A stretch of 38,900 nucleotides of DNA from Gordonia otitidis NBRC 100426 (GCF_000248075.1 NZ_BAFB01000090.1:1-38900), one strand, 5' to 3'; numbered from the stretch's first letter, positions 9,058-17,494 are shown. A program made the numbers and translations. Notes: generated from the sequence alone by a model not told the origin.

Positions 9058-11480
9058 CGATCGAAACGTGCCCTGCCGCCGCAGGGCTAGAAGATGAGCA
9101 GCACGGGAACGAGCGCTCACGGCCGGCGCCAACTCTTCGCATGCACACTTCTACGCTGGCCTTGCTGTTTTCCGCAGCAATTTGCGTCCTGGTGATGATA
9201 CTGTCGTTCTCTGCGTTGGCTGGCGTCTCAATCTCGGTACCCGTCTGGATGCGCGCAATCATCATGGCGACTGCGGCCTTCAGCATTCCCGGTATACCCA
9301 TCGCTAGCTTCTTTCGGCTCCCTGGTTTTGCGCTGAATGTGAGTATTGCTGCTCCACTGTCGGTTTCAGTACTGATTCTCACCGCACAGACTCAGATCGT
9401 ACTGGCCTGGTGGCATCCCGAAGCAGCAGAAGCCACTGTCGCTAGCGTCTCGCTCACACTCACAGCATTGGCCTACTATCGATGTCGGCGATTAGGCGAT
9501 TACGGTCGCGTTGTGGCGCTACGTTCACCAGCGTGGCAGCCGCGGATCATCTGGATTGCGGTGCTGATCGCCTCGGTGATCCTCTTTGTGAGTGCAGCTC
9601 AACGCTTCGACCCGGCGGTTTCGGGTGCGACAGGGATCATCACCCACGTAAGTCCCCTATACCTGGTCGCATTGCTGCTCATCGCGATCACAATTGTGGT
9701 GGTGTACACCTCGAGAAGGTTCGATATCACGCTAGCCGTGCTTACTTTCGCCGTGACCGTAGTTGTCACGTCGATGTACACCGCAATCGCCGCCGGCACG
9801 GCCTCGTTCCCTACGGCCTACGCACACCGAGGTTTCGTCGACATTCTCAATCGGCTTCAGCATCTGCCTCCACCGTCAGACGCGAGATTCAGTTGGGCGG
9901 GATTCTTCGCGGGTTCAGCCCAGCTGGTGCGCGCCGGTGAAATGCCCTCGGCAGATGCATTCCTGATCTGGGCTCCGGTGGTCAACAGTCTTGTCTGCGC
10001 AGCACCCGTTTTCTTGATCGGCCTCTCGATCACCCACAGTAGGCGTCTCGCTATGCTGGGAGCCACCATCTCCGCCCTGTTCAATTGGTATCAGCAGGAT
10101 TACTTCTCGCCGCAATCAATCGCTAGCCTCATCTACTTCTCGATGCTCGCGGTGCTGCTATGGCAATTGGGACGTCGGGCGTTGCCCGACACCGCGAGTC
10201 CGAGACTCCACCTAATATCAGCCGCGTGGGTTTCCTGGGCGCAAGCGCACCGCCCGATCGGTGGGCCACGCGCGATATTCGATGCGCTCCGTGGCTCATT
10301 GGGCGATATGCCACCGATTCTTCCTCTCCTGAGAGAAGTGCCATCCTGGCTCGTTGCCACCGTCAGGCGCACACCGGCCAGGGTTCCCGAGCGTGGCGCT
10401 CTCTGGGAACTCGGAATGGAACTGATACTCGCTATCACGTTGGCTGCGTTGGTGGTAGAACACCAATTGACCCCGATGGCCGCGATCGCGGCGCTCCTTG
10501 CGTTCTCGGTGTTCGGGATGACTCGCTATCGCCTGCTGTGGGTGGTCGCCATTCTGCTTTTCGTTGCCTGGTTCAGTTTCGGGGCAAGGACCTTCTGGTA
10601 CGGGCATCTGCATTCGGTGCTGGGCGATGTCGGGCAAGTGGCAAACGCTGACAGTGGTGTCTCAAGGCGGTTGGGTATGTCACCCGACTATACGCGTATG
10701 CAGTACCTGAGGTTGATCTCGTCTGGATTCTTCGCATGTGCGGGATTCTTCGGCTGGGTGTTCTGCCTTCGCAAGGACAGAATGTGGGTTGCGGCCGGAT
10801 TTTTGACGATAATTCCGTTCGGGCTGGTCATGGTGCAGAGCTATGGCGGCGAAGTGGTAATTCGCGCTTTCGTGCTCTCGGCGCCGATTCTCGCGCCGTT
10901 GGCCGCGTTACTCGTGGCAGCGATCTACACGCGGGCGGCCGACGGCGCTCTCCATCCGCTACGAAGGGTGAAAAAGGACGGTCGAAACGCGGTGCCACAG
11001 TTGGGTGCGCGCCGAGTGCGGATCGTCCAGGCCGCTTCAATTGTTGCGGTACTCATCGCCTCGCTCGTACTGGTTGCCAACCGTGGCCTTAACACCGCTA
11101 TCGAGTACACCTCGCGCACTCAAGAACGTGTCAGCCAGAAGCTAATGAGCAACGTTCCCCAAGGATCGACCGTAATGTTGTGGTGGGCGAACTCGACTCT
11201 CGCTTCGGGCAGGCTGTTCAGCGGTGTCTCGGTCCTGACGGTTGATTCGCTGAAGTGTTTGGACACACTTGCCGAGTGCACGATTTCGAAAGACCCGGAC
11301 TACATTGTCTCAGTACCGCAGACTGACGCAGCGCTGCGCTACCAGTATGGCTATCCGACGGACTGGATCGAGTCACAGATGCAGCAACTGCTCGACGCAG
11401 GTTACTACCGAATCATCTATAACGACCCGAGCATCGTCGTCCTTAGAAACATAAAAGACCCTAGTGTGGAGCTCAACTGA
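9054..11480 (+). CDS. Large polytopic membrane protein of the glycan operon (GT-C- or polymerase-like)
   Basis: An 808-residue protein with roughly 14-16 hydrophobic segments between residues 30 and 690, then a soluble C-terminal domain of about 120 residues ending LLDAGYYRIIYNDPSIVVLRN. A loop near residue 349 reads QQDYFSPQSIA; I recall a similar DYFSPQ motif in uncharacterised actinobacterial membrane proteins of exopolysaccharide loci, but cannot verify it. The architecture (many membrane spans plus an external domain) suits a GT-C transferase using polyprenyl-phosphate sugars, or a Wzy-type polymerase. No clear N-terminal acidic GT-C motif was identified. The GTG start overlaps the GT2-GT2 stop by 4 bp. 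If the locus makes a repeating polymer, this is the best polymerase candidate. Confidence 0.72.
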   Translation: MTIETCPAAAGLEDEQHGNERSRPAPTLRMHTSTLALLFSAAICVLVMILSFSALAGVSISVPVWMRAIIMATAAFSIPGIPIASFFRLPGFALNVSIAAPLSVSVLILTAQTQIVLAWWHPEAAEATVASVSLTLTALAYYRCRRLGDYGRVVALRSPAWQPRIIWIAVLIASVILFVSAAQRFDPAVSGATGIITHVSPLYLVALLLIAITIVVVYTSRRFDITLAVLTFAVTVVVTSMYTAIAAGTASFPTAYAHRGFVDILNRLQHLPPPSDARFSWAGFFAGSAQLVRAGEMPSADAFLIWAPVVNSLVCAAPVFLIGLSITHSRRLAMLGATISALFNWYQQDYFSPQSIASLIYFSMLAVLLWQLGRRALPDTASPRLHLISAAWVSWAQAHRPIGGPRAIFDALRGSLGDMPPILPLLREVPSWLVATVRRTPARVPERGALWELGMELILAITLAALVVEHQLTPMAAIAALLAFSVFGMTRYRLLWVVAILLFVAWFSFGARTFWYGHLHSVLGDVGQVANADSGVSRRLGMSPDYTRMQYLRLISSGFFACAGFFGWVFCLRKDRMWVAAGFLTIIPFGLVMVQSYGGEVVIRAFVLSAPILAPLAALLVAAIYTRAADGALHPLRRVKKDGRNAVPQLGARRVRIVQAASIVAVLIASLVLVANRGLNTAIEYTSRTQERVSQKLMSNVPQGSTVMLWWANSTLASGRLFSGVSVLTVDSLKCLDTLAECTISKDPDYIVSVPQTDAALRYQYGYPTDWIESQMQQLLDAGYYRIIYNDPSIVVLRNIKDPSVELN

Positions 11481-11481
11481 C

Positions 11482-11748
11482 ATGCAGCAATGGATTCTGG
11501 ACAATGTGGGCCGACTTCCGTACGCAGTCAGGATGTACGGAAGCCAAGTTGTGTTCAGCGTGAGTGCTATGCTGCTGGTCCTTGCCTCGGTTGTGCGTGA
11601 GATCGAACTAGGGCCTGAGGGAAAGATTGGGCGCGGCCCCGTCGCTCGAATACTGACTGTCGCGTTGGTAGTTCTTATGGTCTGCGCTGCCCTACTTACC
11701 GCGTACCGCCTTTTCTCACAGGCACTTACTCCCGACGTGACGGGCTGA
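11482..11748 (+). CDS. Small two-span membrane protein
   Basis: An 88-residue protein with two hydrophobic segments (about residues 19-39 and 56-78) separated by a short acidic-basic loop. The ATG at 11482 is chosen, with GGAG about 11 bases upstream and only 1 bp from the previous stop; a GTG at 11464 would overlap the previous gene. The coding assignment rests on tight packing between two confident genes and consistent codon use. I recognise no family. It could be an accessory subunit of the large membrane protein before it. Confidence 0.6.
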   Translation: MQQWILDNVGRLPYAVRMYGSQVVFSVSAMLLVLASVVREIELGPEGKIGRGPVARILTVALVVLMVCAALLTAYRLFSQALTPDVTG

Positions 11749-11752
11749 GGAG

Positions 11753-12637
11753 ATGCCTTCTCGCTCGATCAATGACCTTGTGCAGTCAAAGCTTTTCATT
11801 TCATTGTGCATTGGCTTGTGCATAGTCGTTGCTGCGGGAGTAGCGATTAATGTAGTCCCGGATCGGCAAGGGTCAGCGATCGTTCCCGCGAATGTCCATG
11901 ATTGCAACGTCACGCCCGTCGCTGGTACCACCAGCGCACCAGCGACGGAGATCAGAGCTTGGCCTGGGTGGAAGCCGGCCTTGGTAGACGACTTCAACCG
12001 CTGTGTACTAGGACCCAACTGGAGTTCTTACAGCGGGAAACCAGGCGGCAATCCTAACAGCGAGTGGTCGCCGTCGATGGTCAGTGTTTCGGGCGGTATG
12101 TTGCATCTCTCTGCTCAGCAGCAGAACGGCAAGTGGTTCACGGGCGGTGTAGCGAACATCGGCAATGCACAGTCCTACGGGCGGTGGGATGTGCGCTTTC
12201 GCATCCCGGCAAGCGACGAGATCAGTTTCCACATGTTGCTCTGGCCCAAGGATAATGTATGGCCCCCGGAAATTGACTTCCTTGAAAGTACTGACGGGAC
12301 ACGGCGTAGTGCTTCTTCGGCATTGCACTACCGCAATGCCGACGGGTCGCAGGGTAAGATAATGAAGAGTGTTCTCGGTGACTTCACAAACTGGAACATT
12401 GCGACCGTTGAATGGGGCCCAGGCGCGATCAGGTTGTCGCTAAATGGAAAACCCTGGCAGGTCATCCAAGACAAGCGAGTGCCCTCGGTGCCGATGTGGT
12501 TGGCAATGCAGATCGAGTCGGGCGCGTGCCAACGCAACAAGGAGTGGGGTTTATCCCCGTGCCCGCGAGCAGGAACTCCCCATGAGTTGGCGATGGACGT
12601 CGACTGGGTCACGGTCTACAAGCCCAGCTGGACGTGA
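11753..12637 (+). CDS. Secreted or membrane-anchored GH16 glycanase, copy 1
   Basis: A 294-residue protein. Residues about 13-34 form a hydrophobic signal or anchor segment with no obvious cleavage site. The rest is a family 16 glycoside hydrolase jelly-roll with the catalytic motif EIDFLE (nucleophile E173, D175, acid/base E178), preceded by YGRWDVRFR and FHMLLWP. GH16 enzymes cleave beta-glucans, galactans or related polymers with retention. The start is uncertain: GAGGAG directly abuts the ATG at 11753, and a GTG at 11780 is possible. It is separated by 4 bp from the small membrane protein, so it belongs to the operon, where it may trim or release the polymer. It is clearly paralogous to the next gene. 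Confidence 0.86.
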   Translation: MPSRSINDLVQSKLFISLCIGLCIVVAAGVAINVVPDRQGSAIVPANVHDCNVTPVAGTTSAPATEIRAWPGWKPALVDDFNRCVLGPNWSSYSGKPGGNPNSEWSPSMVSVSGGMLHLSAQQQNGKWFTGGVANIGNAQSYGRWDVRFRIPASDEISFHMLLWPKDNVWPPEIDFLESTDGTRRSASSALHYRNADGSQGKIMKSVLGDFTNWNIATVEWGPGAIRLSLNGKPWQVIQDKRVPSVPMWLAMQIESGACQRNKEWGLSPCPRAGTPHELAMDVDWVTVYKPSWT

Positions 12638-12722
12638 CGTGCTTGAACACCCGATTCCGCTTATCATTGATTCTTATACCCAAACCCAGGATCTTTCGTG
12701 CCCCAAAAGAGGTGGTCACTTC

Positions 12723-13565
12723 ATGCTCGCACGCGGAATGCGCCGGTTAATGATAGTCGCTTTCACTTTGGGTTTGTGTGCGTCGCTCGCCACTGCAGTC
12801 GGTGAGGCAGCCCCGATGGCGTGTAGTGCTCCTGCAGTGGGGACCGAGCCTGTTGCGCCCGGTGGCCCAGGATGGACCCGTACTTTCGTCGACGAGTTCA
12901 ACCGGTGTGGCCTGGGCCCCAACTGGGGCGCGTACAGCGGACAGCCGGGCGGTAATACGAATAGTCAGTGGTCGCCGTCGATGGTCACCGTGTCGGGAGG
13001 CATGCTCCACCTACGTGCGGTTCAACGCGAAGGTAGTTGGATAACTGGAGGTGTCGCGAACATCTCTGCCCCTCAGCTCTACGGCAAGTGGGAAGTGCGG
13101 TTTCGGGTGCAGGCGAGTGATGAAGTCAGCTTCCATCTTTTGTTGTGGCCGCAGGCCAACGTTTGGCCCCCAGAGATTGACTTCCTCGAGAGTAACGACG
13201 GAACGAGACGTTCCGCGTCGGCTGCGGTCCATTATTGGGGAGCTGATGGCAGTAAGCAGAAGACCATGCGTAGTGTGCGGGGCGATTTCACCCGGTGGAC
13301 GCGGGTAGGTGTCGAGTGGCTGCCAGGGCAGGTCCGTTACCTTCTGAACGGCAAGGTGTGGGCGACTGCCTCTGGGCCACTCGTGTCGCCCGGCATTCCG
13401 ATGTGGTTAGCGATGCAGATCGAGTCGGGTGCATGCCAACAGAACGCGAAGTGGGGCATATTGCGGTGTCCGAGCGCGGGAATACCGCCGACGATGCAGA
13501 TGGATGTCGACTGGGTTGGTGTCTACGCCCCCGCTTCGGGTACTGCATTGCTTTCTCATTCGTAG
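12723..13565 (+). CDS. Secreted GH16 glycanase, copy 2 (tandem paralogue)
   Basis: A 280-residue protein starting at the ATG at 12723, with AGAGGTGG about 8 bases upstream. The N-terminus is a classical signal peptide (MRR... hydrophobic core, small residues near 22-30). The GH16 domain has EIDFLE (E151, D153, E156) and shares long stretches with copy 1: WSPSMV, SGGMLHL, NVWPPEIDFLES, and the insertion SGACQ...W...CP.AG with two cysteines. DNA similarity is also high, for example around the WSPSM codons, indicating a tandem duplication. Unlike copy 1, it looks fully secreted. Same presumed substrate class as copy 1; the glycan substrate is not determinable. Confidence 0.88.
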   Translation: MLARGMRRLMIVAFTLGLCASLATAVGEAAPMACSAPAVGTEPVAPGGPGWTRTFVDEFNRCGLGPNWGAYSGQPGGNTNSQWSPSMVTVSGGMLHLRAVQREGSWITGGVANISAPQLYGKWEVRFRVQASDEVSFHLLLWPQANVWPPEIDFLESNDGTRRSASAAVHYWGADGSKQKTMRSVRGDFTRWTRVGVEWLPGQVRYLLNGKVWATASGPLVSPGIPMWLAMQIESGACQQNAKWGILRCPSAGIPPTMQMDVDWVGVYAPASGTALLSHS

Positions 13566-13764
13566 TACGGGTGCGGTCGTCGGGGATCCCGCTATCGTCG
13601 ATCCCGCTACCGTCGGTTCGTGATGAGAAAACCAGTGGTGAAAGCGGTGTAGCTATGGTATACGGAATTCGTTACTTCCTGTGGCCCAGCTGAAAATAGG
13701 TCGACACCGGTTATCTAAACAAGATGGTGTGCGGATTGATGCGGATTCGTGTCCAGATTTGCGG

Positions 13765-13770
13765 TATTGT
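13765..13770 (+). promoter_or_regulatory. Candidate -10 element (TATTGT) for leaderless GH16 copy 3
   Basis: TATTGT fits TAnnnT and ends exactly 6 bases before the ATG at 13777, which has no ribosome binding site. This spacing predicts a leaderless mRNA and a promoter separate from the upstream operon, consistent with the 211-bp gap after copy 2. Confidence 0.42.
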
Positions 13771-13776
13771 TTAGAG

Positions 13777-14562
13777 ATGAGGAGTTCGGATCGGACTGGG
13801 CGCGGTCCCCACGCTAGGGGTGCGGTTTCTATTCTGGTGAGTGTAGCCATGGTAGTAGGTGCGCAGATCATCTCATGTGGCTCTTCCGGTTCGGCGAGAG
13901 CCGCGAATGACTCGGGGAAGTGTTCTCGGACCGCTGCGCAAACTTTGGGCTGGGGATCACCGTACAAGGCGGATGAGTTCACCAATTCGAGTACATTGTC
14001 GAACTGGGTCATCTATAATAGCGTCGGGCATGACGGCAATGGCAGACGTACTCCGAGCGCAATCACAGTGTCTGATGGCGCGCTTGTCGTCACTGGGGAC
14101 GCCAGTGGGAACTCCGGAGGCATGGCGGAGAGCGGGGGTGGTCAGAAGTACGGTCGCTGGGAAATCTGTACAAGATCTCCGGCCGCAGCGCCCGGATACC
14201 ATGCGGTCGCACTCTTGTGGCCTGATAACAATATGTGGCCAATCGGTGGTGAGGTCGATTTCATGGAAATCTCGGACCCTGCCCGTCAGAGTGCTGAGTA
14301 CAACCTGCATTACGGGATGTTCAATTCTGTCGAGTCGCACAGGATTGAAGGTGACGGTACACAGTGGCATGCATTCGCGGTGAACTGGACGCCGAGCTAT
14401 ATTGCGGTCTATGTAGACGGGTTTGAATGGGCACGTACAACCGCCGTCAGCAAGCTCCCGCCATGGTCTATGCATCTATGCCTGCAGCTCGATAACTTCG
14501 GGGGAAATATTGCGGCTGGTGGCAAAATGTACGTTGATTGGGCTCGATCCTACCGCCCATGA
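13777..14562 (+). CDS. GH16 glycanase, copy 3, probable lipoprotein
   Basis: A 261-residue protein. The start at 13777 is preferred over upstream in-frame codons because it gives a proper export signal (arginines, hydrophobic core) and sits 6 bases after a TAnnnT box. The signal ends in IISC with C34, which matches a lipobox, so the enzyme may be lipid-anchored. The GH16 domain has YGRWEIC, ALLWP and the catalytic EVDFME (E159, D161, E164). It lacks the two-cysteine insertion of copies 1 and 2 and is only distantly similar to them, so it probably belongs to a different GH16 subgroup. It is the last gene of the plus-strand glycan block. Confidence 0.86.
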   Translation: MRSSDRTGRGPHARGAVSILVSVAMVVGAQIISCGSSGSARAANDSGKCSRTAAQTLGWGSPYKADEFTNSSTLSNWVIYNSVGHDGNGRRTPSAITVSDGALVVTGDASGNSGGMAESGGGQKYGRWEICTRSPAAAPGYHAVALLWPDNNMWPIGGEVDFMEISDPARQSAEYNLHYGMFNSVESHRIEGDGTQWHAFAVNWTPSYIAVYVDGFEWARTTAVSKLPPWSMHLCLQLDNFGGNIAAGGKMYVDWARSYRP

Positions 14563-14975
14563 GCGCCCGGCCGATCTGCAAGGCTAAAACACAACGATGT
14601 GCGCTGAATGCACCAGCAAACGGAGTTACTCTGCTCTCAGATTGCCCTGGTTCAGGTTAATCGTGAAACTACCGGCAGCCATTATTGATGCGAGTTGTCG
14701 ATACGATCGGGGAAAGAATAGCCCCAAAAGCGCTGGCTGCTCGTTTGTTGTAAGACTGGAAATCGAGACCCGCTTTGCGGCGCATAAACGACATCGAGTG
14801 ATGTCTTGAGACTAAATTCTGGCATGACTTAGACGCATTTGGACGAGGTGGGGGTCTTCGACCTGTGACGCCGACTGCGGGTCGAAGGCCCCCCTTGTCG
14901 CCCGATGTGTGCGTGGTGGTTCGTCCCTGCCCGGGACCAGCTTCGTGTACCAAGCCCACTGGCCATCTCAGGTTT
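14563..14975. other. Intergenic stretch without a recognised gene
   Basis: I see no credible coding frame. The segment to about 14820 is comparatively A+T rich. It then contains the strong hairpin at 14850-14893 and leads into the operator region of the HTH gene. Confidence 0.5.
14850..14893 (+). terminator. Strong hairpin, candidate terminator after the GH16 block
   Basis: GGGGGTCTTCGACC (14850-14863) pairs with GGTCGAAGGCCCCC (14880-14893). This is a 14-bp stem with one G-U pair and a 16-nt loop. There is no downstream T run, so it would be a non-canonical terminator of the kind accepted in high-GC actinobacteria; another RNA structure is possible. Confidence 0.4.
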
Positions 14976-14977
14976 GG

Positions 14978-15024
14978 ATGTCAATTAATATTGACATCCG
15001 GATCATGTCAACATAACCTGACAT
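14978..15024 (+). promoter_or_regulatory. Twin operators ATGTCA-N8-TGACAT before the HTH gene
   Basis: Two palindromes of identical design occur at 14978-14997 and 15005-15024, each ATGTCA, 8 bases, TGACAT. Their centres are 27 bp apart. In the first, the symmetry extends outward and inward to GGATGTCAAT / ATTGACATCC (14976-14999). They overlap the probable promoter and end 2 bases before the start codon at 15027, the expected layout for autorepression by the HTH protein or repression by another dimeric regulator. Confidence 0.6.
14991..15019 (+). promoter_or_regulatory. Promoter TTGACA-N17-TAACCT for the HTH/Clp_N operon
   Basis: TTGACA at 14991-14996 is a perfect -35 hexamer and TAACCT at 15014-15019 fits TAnnnT, with a 17-bp spacer. 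The start codon at 15027 is 7 bases further on, so the transcript may be leaderless. The -35 box lies in the right half of operator 1 and the -10 box in operator 2. Confidence 0.5.
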
Positions 15025-15026
15025 GC

Positions 15027-15257
15027 ATGCACGACGAACCGACGACACCAGAGCAGGATCTGGCCGGGGCCGCTGCCAGCGACGATCCGGCCATCGGCCT
15101 CGCCGCGGTCCGCGCACTGCGGACCCTGGCCGACCGGCTCGAGGAAGTACAGGTTGCGAACGCTCGATCGAAGGGCTGGAGCTGGCAGGCGATTGCGGAG
15201 ATTCTGCGGATCAGCCGCCAGGCCGTGCACCAGAAGCATTCACAACGTGAGGCCTGA
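15027..15257 (+). CDS. Small helix-turn-helix DNA-binding protein
   Basis: A 76-residue protein starting MHDEPTTPEQDL. The C-terminal half, GWSWQAIAEILRISRQAVHQKH, is a helix-turn-helix like those of sigma region 4 or other small regulators. The first half (about residues 20-48) is a predicted helix rich in alanine and leucine that could dimerise. No ribosome binding site precedes the ATG, in line with a leaderless mRNA. The gene lies 38 bp upstream of the Clp_N protein gene; small HTH genes paired with Clp_N genes recur in actinobacteria as I remember it. Autoregulation through the twin operators is inference. Confidence 0.78.
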   Translation: MHDEPTTPEQDLAGAAASDDPAIGLAAVRALRTLADRLEEVQVANARSKGWSWQAIAEILRISRQAVHQKHSQREA

Positions 15258-15295
15258 GGAGTCCGGAGGGCACCAAGGCCGAAAGGAGAACCATC

Positions 15296-16159
15296 ATGTT
15301 TGGTCGATTCAGTCGAGACGACAGGATGATGCTGGCATTTGCCACACAAGAAGCCGCCGACCTGGGACATCACCAGCTCGGCAACGACCACCTCATCCTG
15401 GGCATGCTGTGCAACGCGCGTTCGCCGTTGTTCGGGCTGCTCGGTGAGCAGGGTCTGACGCTCGCCACGGCGCGTGACGCCGTGCGGGCCTACCACGAGG
15501 AACACGACTCCGATGGCGCCGAGGCCGCCGAACAGGCTGCGGCAGCACGCTACGAGGAGGATCGCGAGGCTCTCAAGAGCATCGGGATCGACCTCGACAA
15601 AGTCCGTGCCGCCGTACGCGATCGCTTCGGGGACGACCTCTCCGAGGGCTGGGCCGAGCGGCCAGAGCGTGGCCGGGGACCTCGTGATCGCGACTGTGGT
15701 TCGCGAGGAGGGGGTCCGCGTGGCGGCGGTCCCCGCGGCAGGGGACGTGGACACGGTAGGGGTCACGGGCGTGGCCACGGCAGGGGTCGGGGCGAGTTCG
15801 ACCGCGGAGACTTCGGTATGCGCGGCGGTTTCGGCCCCGGCGCCCCCTTCGTCGAGGGCGGACCCTTCGGTGATGAGGACGGCCGGCAGGGGCCGTGGGA
15901 GCCGGGCCGCGGACGACGTGGCCCGCGCGGCCGCGGGGGTCGTCCCCGCTTCGCTCCGGAGACCCGCGACGCGTTCCGAGCGGCGGTCCAGATCGCTTGT
16001 GAGCGCGGCGACGATCAACTCGGCGCCGAGCACCTCCTGCTCGGCGTCCTCGAGGTGAACGACCCGGCCTCGCGCGCCATCGTCGAATCCGCCACGAGCA
16101 CTGAAGAACTCAAGGCCGCCGTGCTGGCGAGCCTGCCGGAGGTCGACGCGGAGGTCTGA
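15296..16159 (+). CDS. Double Clp_N-domain protein with RG-rich linker
   Basis: A 287-residue protein with AAAGGAG 7 bases before its ATG. Residues 6-112 contain a Clp N-terminal repeat (ATQEAADLGHHQLGNDHLIL). Residues 219-285 contain a second one (QIACERGDDQLGAEHLLLGVL). Residues 121-218 form a low-complexity linker dominated by Arg and Gly with three GHGR units. Clp_N domains recognise adaptors, substrates or arginine-phosphorylated proteins in ClpA/B/C; there is no AAA+ ATPase domain here, so this is not a Clp ATPase. It may be an adaptor, an aggregate-binding factor or a stress protein. The linker resembles RGG regions that bind nucleic acid or drive condensation. Co-transcribed with the HTH gene. 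Confidence 0.84.
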   Translation: MFGRFSRDDRMMLAFATQEAADLGHHQLGNDHLILGMLCNARSPLFGLLGEQGLTLATARDAVRAYHEEHDSDGAEAAEQAAAARYEEDREALKSIGIDLDKVRAAVRDRFGDDLSEGWAERPERGRGPRDRDCGSRGGGPRGGGPRGRGRGHGRGHGRGHGRGRGEFDRGDFGMRGGFGPGAPFVEGGPFGDEDGRQGPWEPGRGRRGPRGRGGRPRFAPETRDAFRAAVQIACERGDDQLGAEHLLLGVLEVNDPASRAIVESATSTEELKAAVLASLPEVDAEV

Positions 16160-16255
16160 GCTATTCTAACGTCTGCTTGCGCACTTAGTCTCCAGCTAGA
16201 AGGTTGGAAAGCTACACTCGAAGTTCGCGCACTATCTTGACTGGAGCGGGAGGCG

Positions 16256-17278
16256 ATGAAGAAAGCCCTGATCACAGGCATTACCGGACAAGACGGTTCC
16301 TATCTTGCAGAGCTATTGCTTTCCAAGGGTTATGAGGTACATGGTCTTATACGAAGGTCGTCGACGTTTAATACTTCGCGAATTGATCATCTCTACGTGG
16401 ATCCGCATGATCCTGAAGCGAAGTTGTTCCTTCATTACGGCGACCTGTCTGACGGCGCACGCCTTGTGACTCTTGTGGCGGAAATCGCCCCAGATGAGGT
16501 GTACAATCTGGCCGCGCAGTCGCACGTCAGAGTTAGTTTTGACGAACCTGAACACACTGGCAACACGACTGGGGTGGGCTCGATCAGACTTCTCGAGGCG
16601 GTTCGACTCACAGGCATCAAGTGTCGGTTTTACCAGGCCTCGAGTTCGGAGATGTTTGGCGCTTCAGCGCCCCCTCAGAATGAAGAGACTCTATTTTATC
16701 CACGTTCGCCTTATGGTGCCGCGAAAGTCTATTCATATTGGGTCACGAGAAACTATCGCGAAGCATACGATATGTTCGCTGTGAATGGGATACTTTTCAA
16801 TCACGAGTCCCCGCGCCGCGGCGAAACATTCGTGACGAGAAAGATCACACGTGCCGTAGCTCGCATCGCTACCCGGCAAGAGAAGTATCTTTACATGGGC
16901 AATCTTGACGCCATCCGCGACTGGGGCTACGCACCTGAGTATGTCGAAGGCATGTGGCGGATGCTCCAAGTTGATGAGCCCGACGACTACGTTCTGGCAA
17001 CGGGATTCCCTTCGTCAGTCAAAGAGTTCTTGGTTGCGTCCTTCGAGCATGCCAATCTTGACTGGCAGGATCATGTTCGTTTTGATGAGCGTTATCTGCG
17101 GCCGACAGAGGTGGATTCTCTGATAGGAGATGCCAGTAAAGCTGAACGGATCTTGGGATGGAAGCCGTCCGTTATAGCTCCCGAACTCGCACGGATCATG
17201 GTCGACGCAGATGTGAAAGCTCTCGAGTGTGAGGGCAAACCTTGGATCGACAGCCCAAAGCTTGCCGAATGGTATTGA
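16256..17278 (+). CDS. gmd: GDP-mannose 4,6-dehydratase
   Basis: A 340-residue SDR-family enzyme converting GDP-D-mannose to GDP-4-keto-6-deoxy-D-mannose. The NADP-binding motif GITGQDG is at residues 8-14. The catalytic region SSSEMFG and the YGAAK pair are present, as are [16 protein letters not shown] and the RPTEVD segment that are hallmarks of GMD. Length is normal for the family. GGGAGG lies a few bases before the ATG. It converges on fcl rather than sharing an operon with it, which is unusual, though together they complete GDP-L-fucose synthesis. Codon choice contains many A/T-ending codons compared with menA or the permease, suggesting a different origin. Confidence 0.95.
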   Translation: MKKALITGITGQDGSYLAELLLSKGYEVHGLIRRSSTFNTSRIDHLYVDPHDPEAKLFLHYGDLSDGARLVTLVAEIAPDEVYNLAAQSHVRVSFDEPEHTGNTTGVGSIRLLEAVRLTGIKCRFYQASSSEMFGASAPPQNEETLFYPRSPYGAAKVYSYWVTRNYREAYDMFAVNGILFNHESPRRGETFVTRKITRAVARIATRQEKYLYMGNLDAIRDWGYAPEYVEGMWRMLQVDEPDDYVLATGFPSSVKEFLVASFEHANLDWQDHVRFDERYLRPTEVDSLIGDASKAERILGWKPSVIAPELARIMVDADVKALECEGKPWIDSPKLAEWY

Positions 17279-17471
17279 TTAGGTTCGAAACCTCATAGCT
17301 TCTCTTTCTTAGGTATATCGAATTTCCGGTGTCACTGAAACCGTTGGCATGCCCATCTAATGGCGACTAATCCAACCCTACTGTTGGAGCATAGAGCGAC
17401 TCGCCTTCATCGAATGTCGAAGCCATCACGATCTAGTGCGTGATGGGCCTGGAACGGTTGTCAAGGATAAT

Positions 17472-17494
17472 TGCGCGTGTTGGGAACGTGCGCA
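17472..17494. terminator. Hairpin between convergent gmd and fcl
   Basis: TGCGCGTGTT (17472-17481) and AACGTGCGCA (17485-17494) form a 10-bp stem with two G-U pairs around a GGG loop, directly next to the fcl stop. Its position between convergent genes suits a bidirectional terminator; no long T run follows on either strand. Confidence 0.38.

Noticed and set aside
12444..12722. Upstream extension of GH16 copy 2 overlapping copy 1
   Set aside because: A shifted reading of copy 1; the ATG at 12723 has a ribosome site and a signal peptide.
15008..16033. 341-codon minus-strand frame opposite the HTH and Clp_N genes
   Set aside because: Explained by G+C-rich third-position bias of the Clp_N gene and its RG linker; Thr/Ala/Pro-rich with no domain.
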